A DNA stretch of 64,000 nt from Echinarachnius parma (lineage: Eukaryota; Echinodermata; Echinoidea; Clypeasteroida; Echinarachniidae), in NCBI GenBank assembly GCA_037951105.1, contig JBAMJV010003232.1, forward strand, positions 1 through 64,000. The letters run 5' to 3'. A program made the position numbers and the translations under genes. Below, in pieces: positions 56,313 through 57,262 of the stretch (positions are counted from its first letter, which is position 1; each line of letters starts with the position of its first letter). Below the pieces are notes generated by a model that saw only the letters and a list, made by a program, of their open reading frames with translations, was not told the DNA's origin and did no database searches.

Positions 56313-56550
56313 ACTAAATAATATGACATATTTATATAGCACTTAATGCAAATAAGCCTCTAAGCGCTTTAGAGAAGAAGATTGTAGTATTATCATTATT
56401 ATTATTATTAATTTTATTTTTCTCACTCCTCTCTTCCAGGCATTTGAAACCCCCGCCCAGTTGATACAGTACCACAAGATCAACCCCCTCATCTTAGCCA
56501 AGGACCAGGGGGAGACGATTCTCACCGTGGCCGCTCCCGTCTATCGATGA
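883..56550 (+). CDS. BLNK-like: SLP-76/BLNK-family adaptor protein, spliced from 22 exons (5' incomplete)
   Basis: Seen: 22 exons with AG acceptors, GT donors and fully compatible phases give 2118 coding bases after one leading partial codon, i.e. 705 residues and a stop. Order: basic linker (res 1-40), acidic region with single YxxP motifs (res 51, 76, 125, 136, 149, 181, 194), proline-rich block (res 214-274), three more YxxP (276, 286, 300), long proline/serine-rich region (309-590), SH2 domain (about 596-705). Family knowledge: LCP2/SLP-76, BLNK and CLNK have exactly this plan, with an N-terminal SAM domain in SLP-76. They are cytosolic scaffolds downstream of Syk/ZAP-70 kinases. The SH2 resembles BLNK (YALG.KK followed by a PL.L stretch). 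Inferred: one orthologue of the vertebrate trio, probably acting in innate immune or phagocytic signalling. Odd: ten YxxP motifs (SLP-76 has three) and three intragenic exon-duplication arrays. The start codon and first exons are upstream of the window. Confidence 0.9.
1073..1458 (+). mobile_element. Short inverted-repeat element, family A (right end lost)
   Basis: Begins TTAAAGGGATCTAGTTAC and carries the family interior (aaaaatgcaaagtgatatt, ttgtacacgg, cttcaatcgtaaatatctttt). Other copies end in the inverse, GTTACTAGATCCCTTTAA; here that end is missing and a different element starts at about 1459. Related copies: 28640-28930, 30949-31355, 40598-40976, 41490-41850, 58040-58265, 58266-58642. 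Non-autonomous DNA transposon (MITE) by structure. Confidence 0.65.
1459..2612. mobile_element. Non-autonomous DNA element with long terminal inverted repeats
   Basis: A left arm at about 1515-1648 (gttttagggcgctgtgagtg ... cttacggcccgttat) is matched in inverse by 2466-2610 (ataacgggcagtaagtgcg ... gcgccctaaaacaaaaa). An inner hairpin around 1655-1810 carries gctatgttagctgt and its inverse acagctaacatagc. The left outer edge, cagggtggccccaaaaaaac, has no partner on the right, so the right end is probably truncated. No transposase-like reading frame is present. Confidence 0.6.
2690..2765. repeat. Short dispersed repeat (tggcatttgcgtgtatt ... gcgagcttggcactc)
   Basis: Shares its core with 29420-29518, where it is bounded by ttaactcttaatgtgccagg and ggcactctaggagttaa, i.e. 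an imperfect inverted-repeat pair; a third fragment lies at about 15405-15440. Probably a very short MITE. Confidence 0.45.
2914..2984 (+). CDS. BLNK-like: Exon 2: proline-rich linker ending in DYIPA
   Basis: Acceptor ttttctttgcag, donor gtaata at 2985. The in-phase reading contains VPQQPTIPDLPPEPLPRDY, then IPA and one leftover base. The Y (residue 41) is followed by IP rather than xxP, so it is not a canonical YxxP site but could still be phosphorylated. Phase entering is 2, leaving is 1. Confidence 0.85.
3054..3276. mobile_element. Harbinger-like MITE, family G, with TTA target duplication
   Basis: Inverted ends AGCCC..GC.CACAGAGCCGA and TCGGCTCTGTGTGCAGAGGGCT flanked on both sides by TTA (3051-3053 and 3277-3279). 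223 bases, no coding capacity. A second copy with the same ends and TTA flanks is at 58768-58989; a decayed third is at about 15163-15385. A 3-base TTA/TWA duplication is typical of PIF/Harbinger elements. Confidence 0.7.
3600..3792. repeat. Dispersed repeat, family F (cagacctgtgttcgtgaccacc ... ggtttgactgtac)
   Basis: Contains the recurring words gaccacctgtctatag and gtggtcactatagacaggtttgactg. Relatives occur at 8465-8530, 9055-9140, 27557-27700, 29790-30390 (several copies in a row), 37025-37080, 56997-57262 and 59205-59270. Function unknown; these look like degraded transposon ends. Confidence 0.5.
4257..4329 (-). mobile_element. tRNA-like sequence (tRNA-derived SINE head or tRNA pseudogene)
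   Basis: On the minus strand this 73-base stretch has an A-box-like TGGCTCAATGATATAGC, an anticodon-arm-like ACCGGTCTAGCCATCCGG and a good B box with T stem, TCGGGTTCGATTCCCGG. The acceptor stem pairs poorly (about 3-4 of 7 pairs) and no CCA context is apparent, so a functional tRNA is unlikely. A second element at 51304-51378 shares the rather specific word agcaccggtcta, which favours a tRNA-derived SINE family. Confidence 0.5.
5010..5070. repeat. ATT trinucleotide microsatellite
   Basis: About 11 consecutive att units and an interrupted tail, 50 bases upstream of exon 3. Confidence 0.8.
5120..5158 (+). CDS. BLNK-like: Exon 3: 39-base exon with YxxP motif YEIP
   Basis: Acceptor tttgaatcag, donor gtaaga at 5159. 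Encodes DDCDDVYEIPPDI with split codons at both ends (phase 1 in, phase 1 out). Y51 is set in acidic residues, the usual Syk-type substrate context. As a symmetric exon it can be skipped or duplicated without a frameshift. Confidence 0.85.
6266..6810. mobile_element. MITE, family B (complete)
   Basis: Starts TTTAAAGGGGTAGTACAGTTTTGGTA and ends TACCAAAACTAAACTACCCCTTTAA, so the ends are inverted. The interior holds the conserved words atttcagccatttctggaccgattttgac and gacactcagtttttcatta. Further copies: 47879-48441 (near-complete), 18540-18726 (right half), 14755-14822 (right end). No reading frame. Confidence 0.75.
7833..7837 (+). promoter_or_regulatory. Candidate recursive splice site (zero-length exon)
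   Basis: In the 9.9-kb intron between exons 3 and 4, a T-rich tract runs directly into tgccctgtcag|gtaagt: a strong acceptor immediately joined to a consensus donor at 7834/7835. This is the ratchet-point layout known from long insect and vertebrate introns. The sequence alone cannot show that it is used. Confidence 0.3.
7869..8172. mobile_element. Foldback MITE, family C, copy 1
   Basis: Ends near ggggatgtttcacaatgatcc and ggatctttg-like tgaaacacca; arms carry taagttgagcttaac and ttagagttgagtttaactta in inverse. Interior words (gaaagccatgagtttctttg, atcaaggagatttcatgttcttgatgtaaaa) recur in all copies: 8594-8884, 19287-19577, 42508-42787, 42786-43092, 50636-50690 (half), 54340-54656, 54980-55293 and 63709-64000 (cut by the window). 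Confidence 0.7.
8594..8884. mobile_element. Foldback MITE, family C, copy 2
   Basis: ggttgtttcacaaagattct ... atctttgtgaaacactcccc, with the same interior as the other family C copies, more diverged. Confidence 0.65.
8885..9046. mobile_element. Foldback element, about 160 bases
   Basis: Left arm ccccgtttcataaaacacttgcaattgttgtaagtgt is matched in inverse by acacttacatgtacaacaattgcaagtgttttatgaaatgggg. It abuts a family C copy. No other copy seen in this window. Confidence 0.65.
9339..9432. mobile_element. Very short MITE, family E (about 93 bases)
   Basis: Bounded by TTAACCCGTTCAGGACTGGTCC and the loose inverse tctgtccgacctgaataggttaa, with a constant middle (aaagtacttggg..gtctatgga...catgtta). 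Other copies: 21729-21820, 26268-26360, 36283-36374, 37826-37927, 38252-38342; half copies at 9294-9338 and 48500-48537. Confidence 0.65.
10640..10975. repeat. Two diverged direct copies of a roughly 180-base segment
   Basis: gctaaatttggtttacaaggctctcaaac ... gattatctctaaagtac at about 10655-10800 recurs at about 10837-10975 (gctagatttggtttctag..ggctcccaaac ... gattatctctgaagtac). No coding sequence. Confidence 0.6.
10990..11787. repeat. Satellite-like tandem repeat, period about 172, 4-5 copies
   Basis: The word aggaaatgttaaag begins at 11021, 11198, 11367, 11540 and 11711 (spacings 177, 169, 173, 171). Each unit carries aggtgcttttagtcacttgt, attcacac, tatcaattgcc and caacctatgagatggtatgcag. 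Copies are highly similar, suggesting recent expansion. Confidence 0.85.
12985..13660. repeat. Pyrimidine-rich minisatellite, period about 22-24 (caagagcaccagcttttttt)
   Basis: Roughly 25 degenerate copies of agagcaccagctttttttcct. Copies are tight in the first half and drift in the second. A long open frame (12939-13652) exists only because the unit rarely creates a stop in that frame; it has no gene-like composition. Sits inside the intron between exons 3 and 4. Confidence 0.85.
14755..14822. mobile_element. MITE family B, right-end fragment
   Basis: ttaccaaaattcagtttgacc and ctctaccaaaactcaactatcccttta match the terminal words of family B. Confidence 0.5.
15056..15105 (+). CDS. BLNK-like: Exon 4: acidic linker
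   Basis: Acceptor tatcttctgcag, donor gtaggt at 15106. Encodes DEDIPDDFTDDEDDLEE (res 58-74), highly acidic, like the acidic region preceding the tyrosine motifs of SLP-76. Phase 1 in, phase 0 out. Confidence 0.85.
15163..15385. mobile_element. Harbinger-like MITE family G, decayed copy
   Basis: aagcacaccgagcggaatcaacccgatccca ... gaaaaccagttagattgggtcgagtcggct matches the 3054-3276 and 58768-58989 copies with many substitutions and no clear terminal duplication. Confidence 0.5.
15558..16722. mobile_element. Two head-to-tail copies of a CCGTCCGTCC / AAAGGTCAAGGTCA element
   Basis: tatgcctccgc.aacgaagtgg..ggaggcattatgtttt begins both copies (15558 and about 15920). Each ends near cgactgcacgccgtcaaagatccat(t/c)tagttt (15885-15917 and 16690-16722). 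The second copy holds a (cgtc)n run and four internal subunits of about 140 bases carrying atctcaagaac.ggttgacggatcaatttcaaac ... gatctgattagatttt ... gaggtcaaaggtcaaggtcac. Non-coding; the type is common in marine invertebrate genomes. Confidence 0.7.
17089..17146 (+). CDS. BLNK-like: Exon 5: YxxP motif YLEP and proline stretch
   Basis: Acceptor ttgttgctgcag, donor gtaagt at 17147. Encodes EYLEPEGGPPVLPSRPNLN (res 75-93) plus one base. Y76 is in a YLEP motif; PPVLPSRP could bind an SH3 domain. Phase 0 in, phase 1 out. Confidence 0.88.
17376..17437 (+). CDS. BLNK-like: Exon 6: linker without a tyrosine motif
   Basis: Acceptor atttactgtgtag, donor gtaaga at 17438. The phase handed over by exon 5 selects the frame beginning QSWGHQNNTCTPGQPAG (res 94-110). 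Another open frame (containing EQYMYSRTAG) does not fit the phases on either side. Phase 1 in, phase 0 out. Confidence 0.75.
18540..18726. mobile_element. MITE family B, right half
   Basis: atatttcagccgtttctgaaccgattttgatcag ... gtgcagcgccctctataccaaaattgacctaccccttta; ends inside the same word as the complete copy at 6266-6810. Confidence 0.6.
19287..19577. mobile_element. Foldback MITE, family C, copy 3
   Basis: ggggggtgtttcacaaagattcta ... taagttcaacttaggatctttgtgaaacacc. Runs straight into a poly-C tract (19577-19606). Confidence 0.7.
19608..19790. mobile_element. Short inverted-repeat element (ggtcacaatggacc ... tcattgtgacc)
   Basis: Left cggtcacaatggacctacgacagg and right cgtacgacagaatcattgtgggtttcattgtgacc are inverse-related; internal gtcgtgaaag / ctttcacgac also pair. 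About 180 bases, non-coding. Confidence 0.5.
21440..21485 (+). CDS. BLNK-like: Exon 7: YxxP motif YLDP
   Basis: Acceptor cattccttgacag, donor gtaagt at 21486. Encodes PRQPVDSGDLYLDPQ (res 115-129) plus one base; Y125 in YLDP. Phase 0 in, phase 1 out. Confidence 0.88.
21729..21820. mobile_element. Very short MITE, family E
   Basis: ttaacccattcaggactggtccc ... cagtcagtcctgaacgggttta with the constant middle of the family. Confidence 0.65.
22105..22146 (+). CDS. BLNK-like: Exon 8: YxxP motif YDTP
   Basis: Acceptor tttctatctacag, donor gtaggt at 22147. Encodes EDNDGFYDTPEQND (res 130-143); Y136 in YDTP, the type preferred by Crk/Nck SH2 domains. Symmetric phase 1-1. Confidence 0.88.
22260..22700. 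mobile_element. Near-perfect 440-base foldback element
   Basis: ttaaaggggaattaactcctatccttttgac at the left is repeated in inverse at the right end, and the match continues through almost the whole element (gccatttcttc / gaagaaatggc, ggagaacacaatagc / gctattgtgttctcc) to a loop near 22480. Arms are about 210 bases each. It lies directly before the tandem exon array. High arm identity suggests recent activity. Confidence 0.85.
22971..23018 (+). CDS. BLNK-like: Exon 9 (cassette copy 1): YEVP
   Basis: Acceptor gtttattcaaag, donor gtaagt at 23019; 48 bases, phase 1-1. Encodes DSGDTYEVPIPEDDCN (res 144-159). Y149 lies in YEVP with acidic residues around it. Confidence 0.87.
23415..23462 (+). CDS. 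BLNK-like: Exon 10 (cassette copy 2): motif decayed to YEAL
   Basis: Same length, phase, acceptor and donor as exon 9. Encodes DSGDTYEALIPENDCN (res 160-175). The tyrosine is kept but the VP of the motif has become AL, so the YxxP consensus is lost. Open and splice-competent; inclusion in mRNA is inferred. Confidence 0.7.
23674..23907. mobile_element. Foldback MITE, family H, in cassette unit 2
   Basis: Arms gggtggaattcacaaagg ... and ... cctttgtgaattccaccc. The corresponding place in unit 1 (near 23205) is an empty site. The loop begins ctgcttgtatacaag and ends catcagtttacaaatgg. Confidence 0.8.
24132..24286 (+). pseudogene. Broken cassette copy 3 (split YEVP exon)
   Basis: The 5' half of the exon with its acceptor (ttcaaag|attcgggggacacatac) stands at 24132-24148. 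About 105 bases later the 3' half with a good donor follows (aacatgaagttacc ... gatg|gtaagt, ending 24286). The sequence between them matches the intron upstream of the exon in other units (attttgtcaac.aaaatg ... taagttcgaactaaa), so two partial units have been fused. Read through, the first half hits a stop; it cannot encode the cassette. Confidence 0.75.
24443..24694. mobile_element. Foldback MITE, family H, in cassette unit 3, loop inverted
   Basis: Same arms and same insertion point as the copy at 23674-23907, but the loop reads ccatttgtaatctgatggag ... gtgtacacgagcag, i.e. the inverse of the other copy's loop, while arm-specific bases (left ggtctacatc, right gatgtaaacc) are in the same orientation in both. 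Confidence 0.8.
24871..24918 (+). CDS. BLNK-like: Exon 11 (cassette copy 4): YEVP
   Basis: Acceptor tttattcaaag, donor gtaagt at 24919; 48 bases, phase 1-1. Encodes DSGDTYEVPIPEADSD (res 176-191); Y181 in an intact YEVP. Base changes relative to copy 1 include synonymous ones in the motif (ccc to cca, att to ata), consistent with constraint on the motif. Confidence 0.87.
24990..25113. repeat. Dispersed repeat ending gcgctatataaat + (att)n
   Basis: ttatatttatatagcattgtgc ... ttcataggagctcttgaagcgcag ... ggttctgcgctatataaatgatttattattatt. Related pieces at 5965-6020, 21252-21345, 26545-26620, 33070-33095, 39190-39295, 52185-52230 and 56320-56385. The constant end next to an att microsatellite suggests a retroposed element tail. 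Confidence 0.5.
25845..26020. repeat. Direct tandem duplication of about 88 bases
   Basis: attaaatggtgtgt(t/c)ttctttgtttgag ... gcaatatctttcaattatctcaatg occurs at about 25845 and again at about 25930 with very few differences. Confidence 0.8.
26383..26575. repeat. aataatc/aataat microsatellite
   Basis: Interrupted runs of ataatc, actact and ataataat. Long open frames here are pure low-complexity and not genes. Confidence 0.85.
27690..27850. mobile_element. Short inverted-repeat element around gcgatcaattg
   Basis: gggggtgttgcataaaaagtcggttgcgatcaattg and caattgcaactttgcgattaatcgcaactctttatatgc form inverse partners around ctgattagctcaaatgcg. About 150 bases, non-coding. Confidence 0.45.
28640..28930. 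mobile_element. MITE family A, inverted and 3'-truncated
   Basis: ttaaagggatctaaatg ... atcaccaatagaaacatggaacaggtttcggttttccaaatttc ... agatatttatgattt ... atcactttgtatttttgctcatta, the interior of family A in the other orientation. Confidence 0.6.
29790..30390. repeat. Cluster of family F repeats (cctgtgtatagtgaccac ... gtagacaggt)
   Basis: At least five direct copies of acctgtgtatagtgaccatc, agaaaagtg.ccactgtagacaggtgacc and ctatagacaggttctataacattg(a/t)ttt. No coding sequence. Confidence 0.65.
30410..30775. repeat. AT-rich tandem repeat (aaaatatataaaaattag)
   Basis: A unit of about 65 bases, ttcagaaaatatataaaaattag + ctttacttttgaatatgtgg, is repeated three or four times and then decays. 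Confidence 0.75.
30949..31355. mobile_element. MITE family A (both ends present)
   Basis: ttaaagggatctagtaactctg ... actatagtagatccctttaa with the family interior (aaaaatgcaaagtgatattt, cttcaatcataaatatcttt). Confidence 0.7.
31808..31872 (+). CDS. BLNK-like: Exon 12: YxxP motif YDLP
   Basis: Acceptor cgttactatgcag, donor gtgagt at 31873. Encodes DIYDLPDEGGINVQTEAA then RLPP (res 192-213); Y194 in YDLP. Phase 1 in, phase 0 out. The frame stays open past the donor to 32034, so a retained intron would give a different C-terminus without the SH2 domain; I have no evidence that this happens. Confidence 0.87.
33427..33905. mobile_element. Inverted-repeat element (ggtattctgtaag ... cttacagaatatacc)
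   Basis: Left ggtattctgtaaggatcttagg, a second near-copy at 33481 (ggtattctgtaagttgctcttaag), and right atcgtcctaagatcaacttacagaatatacc in inverse. About 480 bases with a doubled left end. Non-coding. Confidence 0.6.
34256..34797. mobile_element. MITE with long terminal inverted repeats (542 bases)
   Basis: Left taaactgggctccaaaagaaacttatcacttcttcagagtgacgct pairs with right gtcgctctgaagaagtgataagtttcttttggaacccagttta. A second inner pair, aaaatcacagaaactgctcgc and gcgagcagtttctgtgatttt, forms the core hairpin. The end TA could be the target duplication. Confidence 0.8.
34990..35880. repeat. Degenerate tandem repeat, about 170-210 bases, about 5 copies
   Basis: Each unit has a gg.gtgggcg.aagttg(t/c)cccc run, a c/g-rich or T-rich tract, then gtgggt.atattggtgaacttcc.(g/c)tctt.gatt..gtgaatgggctattt. 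The copies at about 35395 and 35785 are the most alike (ending accacagctgac/atg). Confidence 0.7.
36283..36374. mobile_element. Very short MITE, family E
   Basis: ttaaccgattctggactggtacc ... atcaatcagtactaaacgggttaa. Confidence 0.55.
38252..38342. mobile_element. Very short MITE, family E
   Basis: ttaatccgttcaggcccggtcccc ... aatcaaacagtcttgaatgggttaa; a related diverged copy is at 37826-37927. Confidence 0.55.
40598..40976. mobile_element. MITE family A, complete (inverted relative to 1073)
   Basis: ttaaagggacttagtaacattg at the left and caacaaagttactagatccctttaa at the right; 379 bases. A partial second copy (41490-41850) has almost the same interior, and a solo right end lies at 41103-41127 within a local duplication of caggagggcggatcagcttgacgtt (40410, 40978, 41126). 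Confidence 0.75.
41847..42214 (-). mobile_element. LINE fragment: C-terminal end of a reverse-transcriptase polyprotein
   Basis: The minus-strand frame from 42214 to 41861 encodes 117 residues with the stereotyped tail of non-LTR retrotransposon proteins: RCLRTILGVHLMDRVRN, IRQRLN, RLKWFGHVVRMPHHRLPY, a GRPPSRWRDQVQ segment and a stop. Directly after the stop the minus strand has a short aagtc repeat (41845-41855), as expected for the 3' tail of a LINE. No catalytic domain is present; a dead 5'-truncated insertion. Confidence 0.8.
42508..43092. mobile_element. Two family C foldback MITEs side by side
   Basis: First copy from ccagatcccaagtcgaactc to gggatctttatgaaacaccccc (42508-42787), second from ggggggtgttttacaagttgaac to ggatctttgtgtatataaacaccccc (42786-43092). 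The shared boundary shows insertion next to, or within the end of, an older copy. Confidence 0.7.
43565..44085. repeat. Degenerate tandem repeat with catgttggtcagaagccaat
   Basis: The word (g)catgttggtcagaagc.a.t(g) recurs at about 43572, 43705, 43795, 43925 (as atgtcagaagccaata) and 44046, separated by 90-130 bases of g/c-run-rich sequence. Confidence 0.7.
44132..44220. repeat. Poly-C / poly-A / ataata low-complexity run
   Basis: c(17)a(9) followed by taataataa and aaattaaa runs, less than 100 bases upstream of exon 13. Confidence 0.85.
44314..44363 (+). CDS. BLNK-like: Exon 13: linker
   Basis: Acceptor ttcatgtcttcag, donor gtaagt at 44364. Encodes SQHKLGGGQQMPRIPN plus a split T (res 214-230). 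Phase 0 in, phase 2 out. Confidence 0.8.
44432..45638. mobile_element. Non-autonomous element (tcacctgagccaaaggctcaagtgagc ... tcaggtgagcgtcgtg)
   Basis: Left end ttagctcacctgagcc and right end tcaggtgagcgtc are partly inverse. After a (cgtc)n-like stretch, a unit of about 300 bases (tttcatcttcttctccaga ... ggggccctaccataggaaatatac) is repeated three times (about 44555, 44808, 45130) with >90% similarity by eye. Open frames here are on both strands and reflect the repeats. Confidence 0.7.
45880..46012 (+). CDS. BLNK-like: Exon 14: proline-rich block
   Basis: Acceptor ttattatgacacag, donor gtaata at 46013. In-phase reading begins RLPPKPSPFRAVGTG and ends with a run of four glutamates (res 231-274). 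RLPPKPSP and APPIPSR are plausible SH3-binding segments. Phase 2 in, phase 0 out. GC-rich against an AT-rich background. Confidence 0.87.
46018..46258. repeat. ataata/gataat microsatellite, partly duplicated
   Basis: A segment with attaataatgataataatactaatatcaatagt occurs twice (about 46098 and 46185). It begins only a few bases after the exon 14 donor. Confidence 0.85.
46584..46599 (+). CDS. BLNK-like: Exon 15: 16-base micro-exon with YTCP
   Basis: Acceptor tatgattacacag, donor gtaagt at 46600. Encodes EYTCP plus one base (res 275-279), so nearly the whole exon is one YxxP motif. Supported by phase: exon 14 ends in phase 0 and exon 16 needs phase 1. Without it the frame would break between exons 14 and 16. 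Confidence 0.75.
46938..46977. repeat. Perfect GC-rich hairpin built from gtaccccggggtac
   Basis: Two 18-base arms around a 4-base loop (cgtt). Each arm itself contains the palindrome gtaccccggggtac. A looser ggtaccccatggtacc occurs at about 47121. Probably the tip of a decayed foldback element. Confidence 0.7.
47531..47562 (+). CDS. BLNK-like: Exon 16: 32-base exon with YMTP
   Basis: Acceptor cctctaatttcag, donor gtgaga at 47563. Encodes DEIQQDYMTPE (res 280-290); Y286 in YMTP. Phase 1 in, phase 0 out. Confidence 0.85.
47575..47852. repeat. (gat)n microsatellite starting next to a splice donor
   Basis: About 90 gat-like triplets with interruptions (gtc gac, cat agt). The run starts about 12 bases after the exon 16 donor. 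All six frames look open in parts; none is a gene. Confidence 0.9.
47879..48441. mobile_element. MITE family B, near-complete
   Basis: gggatagttcagttctggtaa ... ctataccaaaactcaactatccctttaa with the interior atttcagccatttctgaaccgattttgatc. Confidence 0.7.
48620..48674 (+). CDS. BLNK-like: Exon 17: YxxP motif YLEP
   Basis: Acceptor tgccttaccccag, donor gtaaat at 48675. Encodes EDYPDHDENYLEPDLKPE (res 291-308). Y300 is in YLEP; Y293 (EDYPD) is an acidic-context tyrosine but not YxxP. Phase 0 in, phase 1 out. Confidence 0.88.
49043..49687 (+). CDS. BLNK-like: Exon 18: large proline/serine-rich exon with RxxKP motif
   Basis: Acceptor tgtttttcctag, donor gtaaga at 49688; 645 bases, phase 1-1, residues 309-523. 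By far the longest exon and GC-rich. Starts VPPVHRIQERRLPS. RRPEKP at 49111-49128 matches the RxxKP core that Grb2/Gads-type C-terminal SH3 domains bind in SLP-76. It continues with proline clusters (LPAPPPL, VPPVIPSRPP), two similar KSIPDI / KSIPEI segments, an asparagine-rich stretch, and a serine-rich end (SRSRPSRD). Probably disordered. The internal ATG at 49084 is not a gene start: the frame is open and conserved in phase with flanking exons. Confidence 0.9.
50434..50632. repeat. Three tandem 65-base repeats
   Basis: ggaaggtctttccttagcac starts at 50441, 50506 and 50571; units carry tgcacctaacaggtgactggctggaatactctc and are almost identical. The preceding acccaggtgtataaatgggtacc (50409-50431) resembles the 3' part of tRNA-derived SINEs seen in marine invertebrates (from memory). 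Confidence 0.85.
50798..50997 (+). CDS. BLNK-like: Exon 19: proline-rich, with internal nine-residue repeat
   Basis: Acceptor aatcttttttctag, donor gtaaga at 50998. Residues 524-590: MPMPPLPAPNPMPPLPAPNQ then SSVHKISERLLPKP and a PALPPTSPHR segment. The doubled MPPLPAPN shows a 27-base duplication within the exon. PPLPAP and LLPKPIEQP are SH3-ligand-like. Phase 1 in, phase 0 out. Confidence 0.88.
50998..51790 (+). repeat. Decaying tandem copies of the 3' end of exon 19 and its donor
   Basis: Copy 2 (about 51020-51130) and copy 3 (about 51150-51260) repeat cccatagagcagcccaggcag, cttcccctgca.ta, caactagtcct and gtagcagctg.agcaccatcg, and each ends in atcaatg|gtaaga like the real donor. Copy 4 ends near 51475 with a gc donor-like gcaag; copies 5 (about 51600-51664) and 6 (about 51715-51790) keep only fragments. 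Read past the true donor, the frame reaches a TAG at 51079-51081 (PCITPN*). Confidence 0.8.
51304..51378 (-). mobile_element. tRNA-like sequence inside the exon 19 repeat array
   Basis: Minus strand: gagctttctagctcagtttg, tagagcaccggtctaac, then a degenerate T-arm-like gtcgaaactgg and a closing accgggaaagctc that pairs with the start. Shares agcaccggtcta with 4257-4329. Not a functional tRNA: the B box is degraded. Confidence 0.4.
52430..52510 (+). CDS. BLNK-like: Exon 20: SH2 domain, N-terminal part
   Basis: Acceptor ttctccaccccag, donor gtaaca at 52511. Encodes SDLEGYPWYHGDLQRKEA followed by VEALNRCKK (res 591-617). PWYHGDLQRKEAVEAL is the standard SH2 opening (WY.G.xxR.xAExxL). Phase 0-0. 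Confidence 0.92.
52640..53098. mobile_element. CCGTCCGTCC element (gttgagcccaccgtaggtggag ...)
   Basis: gagcccaccgtaggtggagggagactaagg, a (cgtccgtc/catccgtc)n run at 52684-52760, then two copies of caaccctgcatctgtttgtaaccaaacttgattggta ... attctggggtcaaagg. Ends near gcgagacactttacggctatcgcc. Same general class as 15558-16722 but a different family. Confidence 0.65.
53150..54120 (+). pseudogene. Four decayed tandem copies of the SH2 core exon
   Basis: Upstream of exon 21: copy E (about 53208-53270, atggtgcatatacgtcacgg.aaggctgtcgtgg), copy D (about 53436-53510, atggtgcgtttgctgtgaggaaaggt), copy C (53745-53798, ggcgtggtgaccccttcaatcc ... ctgtggtacaactga) and copy B (53938-54012, aatggtgtgtttattgtgaggaaggtggg). 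Each is preceded by tacaggagaa(t/g)tt and a T-rich tract and followed by accagttgatttgactcctat. B has lost one A (a frameshift giving FIVRKVGAATPS and a stop); C lacks the FIVR part and stops after LTLWYN; D and E are heavily mutated. None has a usable donor at the exon's end. Confidence 0.85.
54148..54303 (+). CDS. BLNK-like: Exon 21: SH2 domain core with FIVRK
   Basis: Acceptor gtttttcctattag, donor gtataa at 54304. Begins NGAFIVRKGGRGDPLNPYSM, then LTW-like TLWYN, a basic RNLQIRKR strand and YALGNKK (res 618-669). R624 in FIVR is the phosphotyrosine-binding arginine. NPY..TLWYN...NLQIR and YALG.KK are shared with BLNK/SLP-76 SH2 domains. Phase 0-0. The only intact member of a five-copy exon array. 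Confidence 0.93.
54340..54656. mobile_element. Foldback MITE, family C
   Basis: gggggtgtttcacaaagatcctaag ... ttaggatctttgtgaaacaccccc; ends perfectly inverted over about 25 bases. Confidence 0.75.
54980..55293. mobile_element. Foldback MITE, family C
   Basis: ggaggggtttcataaagatcccaagtcgaac ... gtttgacttgggatctttgtgacacacccccc. Confidence 0.7.
55395..56037. repeat. 20-base minisatellite (tgtcctcctctccctatctc)n
   Basis: About 31 copies, mostly exactly 20 bases, some shortened to 17 by loss of cct, plus a/c variants (tatctc, tacctc, tatatc). Pure pyrimidine-rich on the + strand. A 223-residue open frame across it is a consequence of the 20-base period and is not a gene. Confidence 0.95.
56148..56312. 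repeat. (atc)n microsatellite
   Basis: At least 30 uninterrupted atc units at about 56215-56310 with a degenerate tgtcgtc start. It ends next to a tatatagcac ... aagcgctttagag fragment. Confidence 0.95.
56440..56550 (+). CDS. BLNK-like: Exon 22: SH2 domain C-terminal part and stop
   Basis: Acceptor actcctctcttccag. Encodes AFETPAQLIQYHKINPLIL then AKDQGETILTV and AAPVYR, stop TGA at 56548 (res 670-705). Matches the last helix and strand of SLP-family SH2 domains (xIIxYHxxxPLxLxD). A second in-frame stop, TAG, follows at once. Confidence 0.93.
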   Translation, partial: AFETPAQLIQYHKINPLILAKDQGETILTVAAPVYR

Positions 56551-56926
56551 TAGATGTCCCAGGATATCACTGGAACAAAGTCCATACAAAACTACAGAAA
56601 ATACGTTGGAAGATTCATAAAAAGGAACATTTTTTTACAAATTGATCTTTTTAAAAATGGATCGTGACTAGTGAACGAACAACGCCAGCTCTGTATCTTA
56701 GCCTGGGAGAAAGGCTAGACAGTACTCACTGCGACAGCACGTGTCTATAATTACTTTTCTAAATGAATTGGGGGCGAACATCTCCACCGCGATGTTCCAG
56801 GATGAAGGCAAGATAGCGCCCTCTTTGGCTACACCTCTCTAACGATCTATCGATGATGGATACTCATTATGGAGAGAAAACAGCTGAAACACTGCTCATC
56901 CAGTGGGAAGGAGTCTTTTGTAATGA

Positions 56927-56932
56927 AATAAA
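56927..56932 (+). terminator. Candidate polyadenylation signal AATAAA (proximal)
   Basis: AATAAA in taatgaaataaagagtc, about 380 bases past the stop codon and before the first downstream transposon-like sequence. Alternatives: AATAAA at 57414-57419 and 63617-63622; the sequence alone cannot choose. Confidence 0.45.
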
Positions 56933-56996
56933 GAGTCATTAAGGGTCGCTGCTTATGACCCTAGTAGACTGATCTTCATCAGATGCAATGTGGAAG

Positions 56997-57262
56997 TGCA
57001 AACATATATAGTGACCACTATTAAAGGGAAACAAGAAAAGTGGCCCCTGTAGACAGGTGGCATCTGATCTCCAGGCAGTGGAGTCAAACCTGTATATAGT
57101 GACCACCGAAGGAAAACAAGAAAAGTGGCCACTGTAGTCGGGTGACTACTTCAGACAGGTTCCATAACATTGTTTTTCTCTGCGTGGGATTGTTTTTGGT
57201 GGCCTTTATAGGCAGGTTGGCTGCTACAAGCAGGTTGCCCCTGAAGGCAAGTTTGACTGTTT
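56997..57262. repeat. Family F repeats downstream of the stop
   Basis: Two copies of tatatagtgaccacyaa..ggaaacaagaaaagtgg followed by gactacttcagacaggttccataacattgtttttctctgc and ggcaggttggctgctac. Confidence 0.6.
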
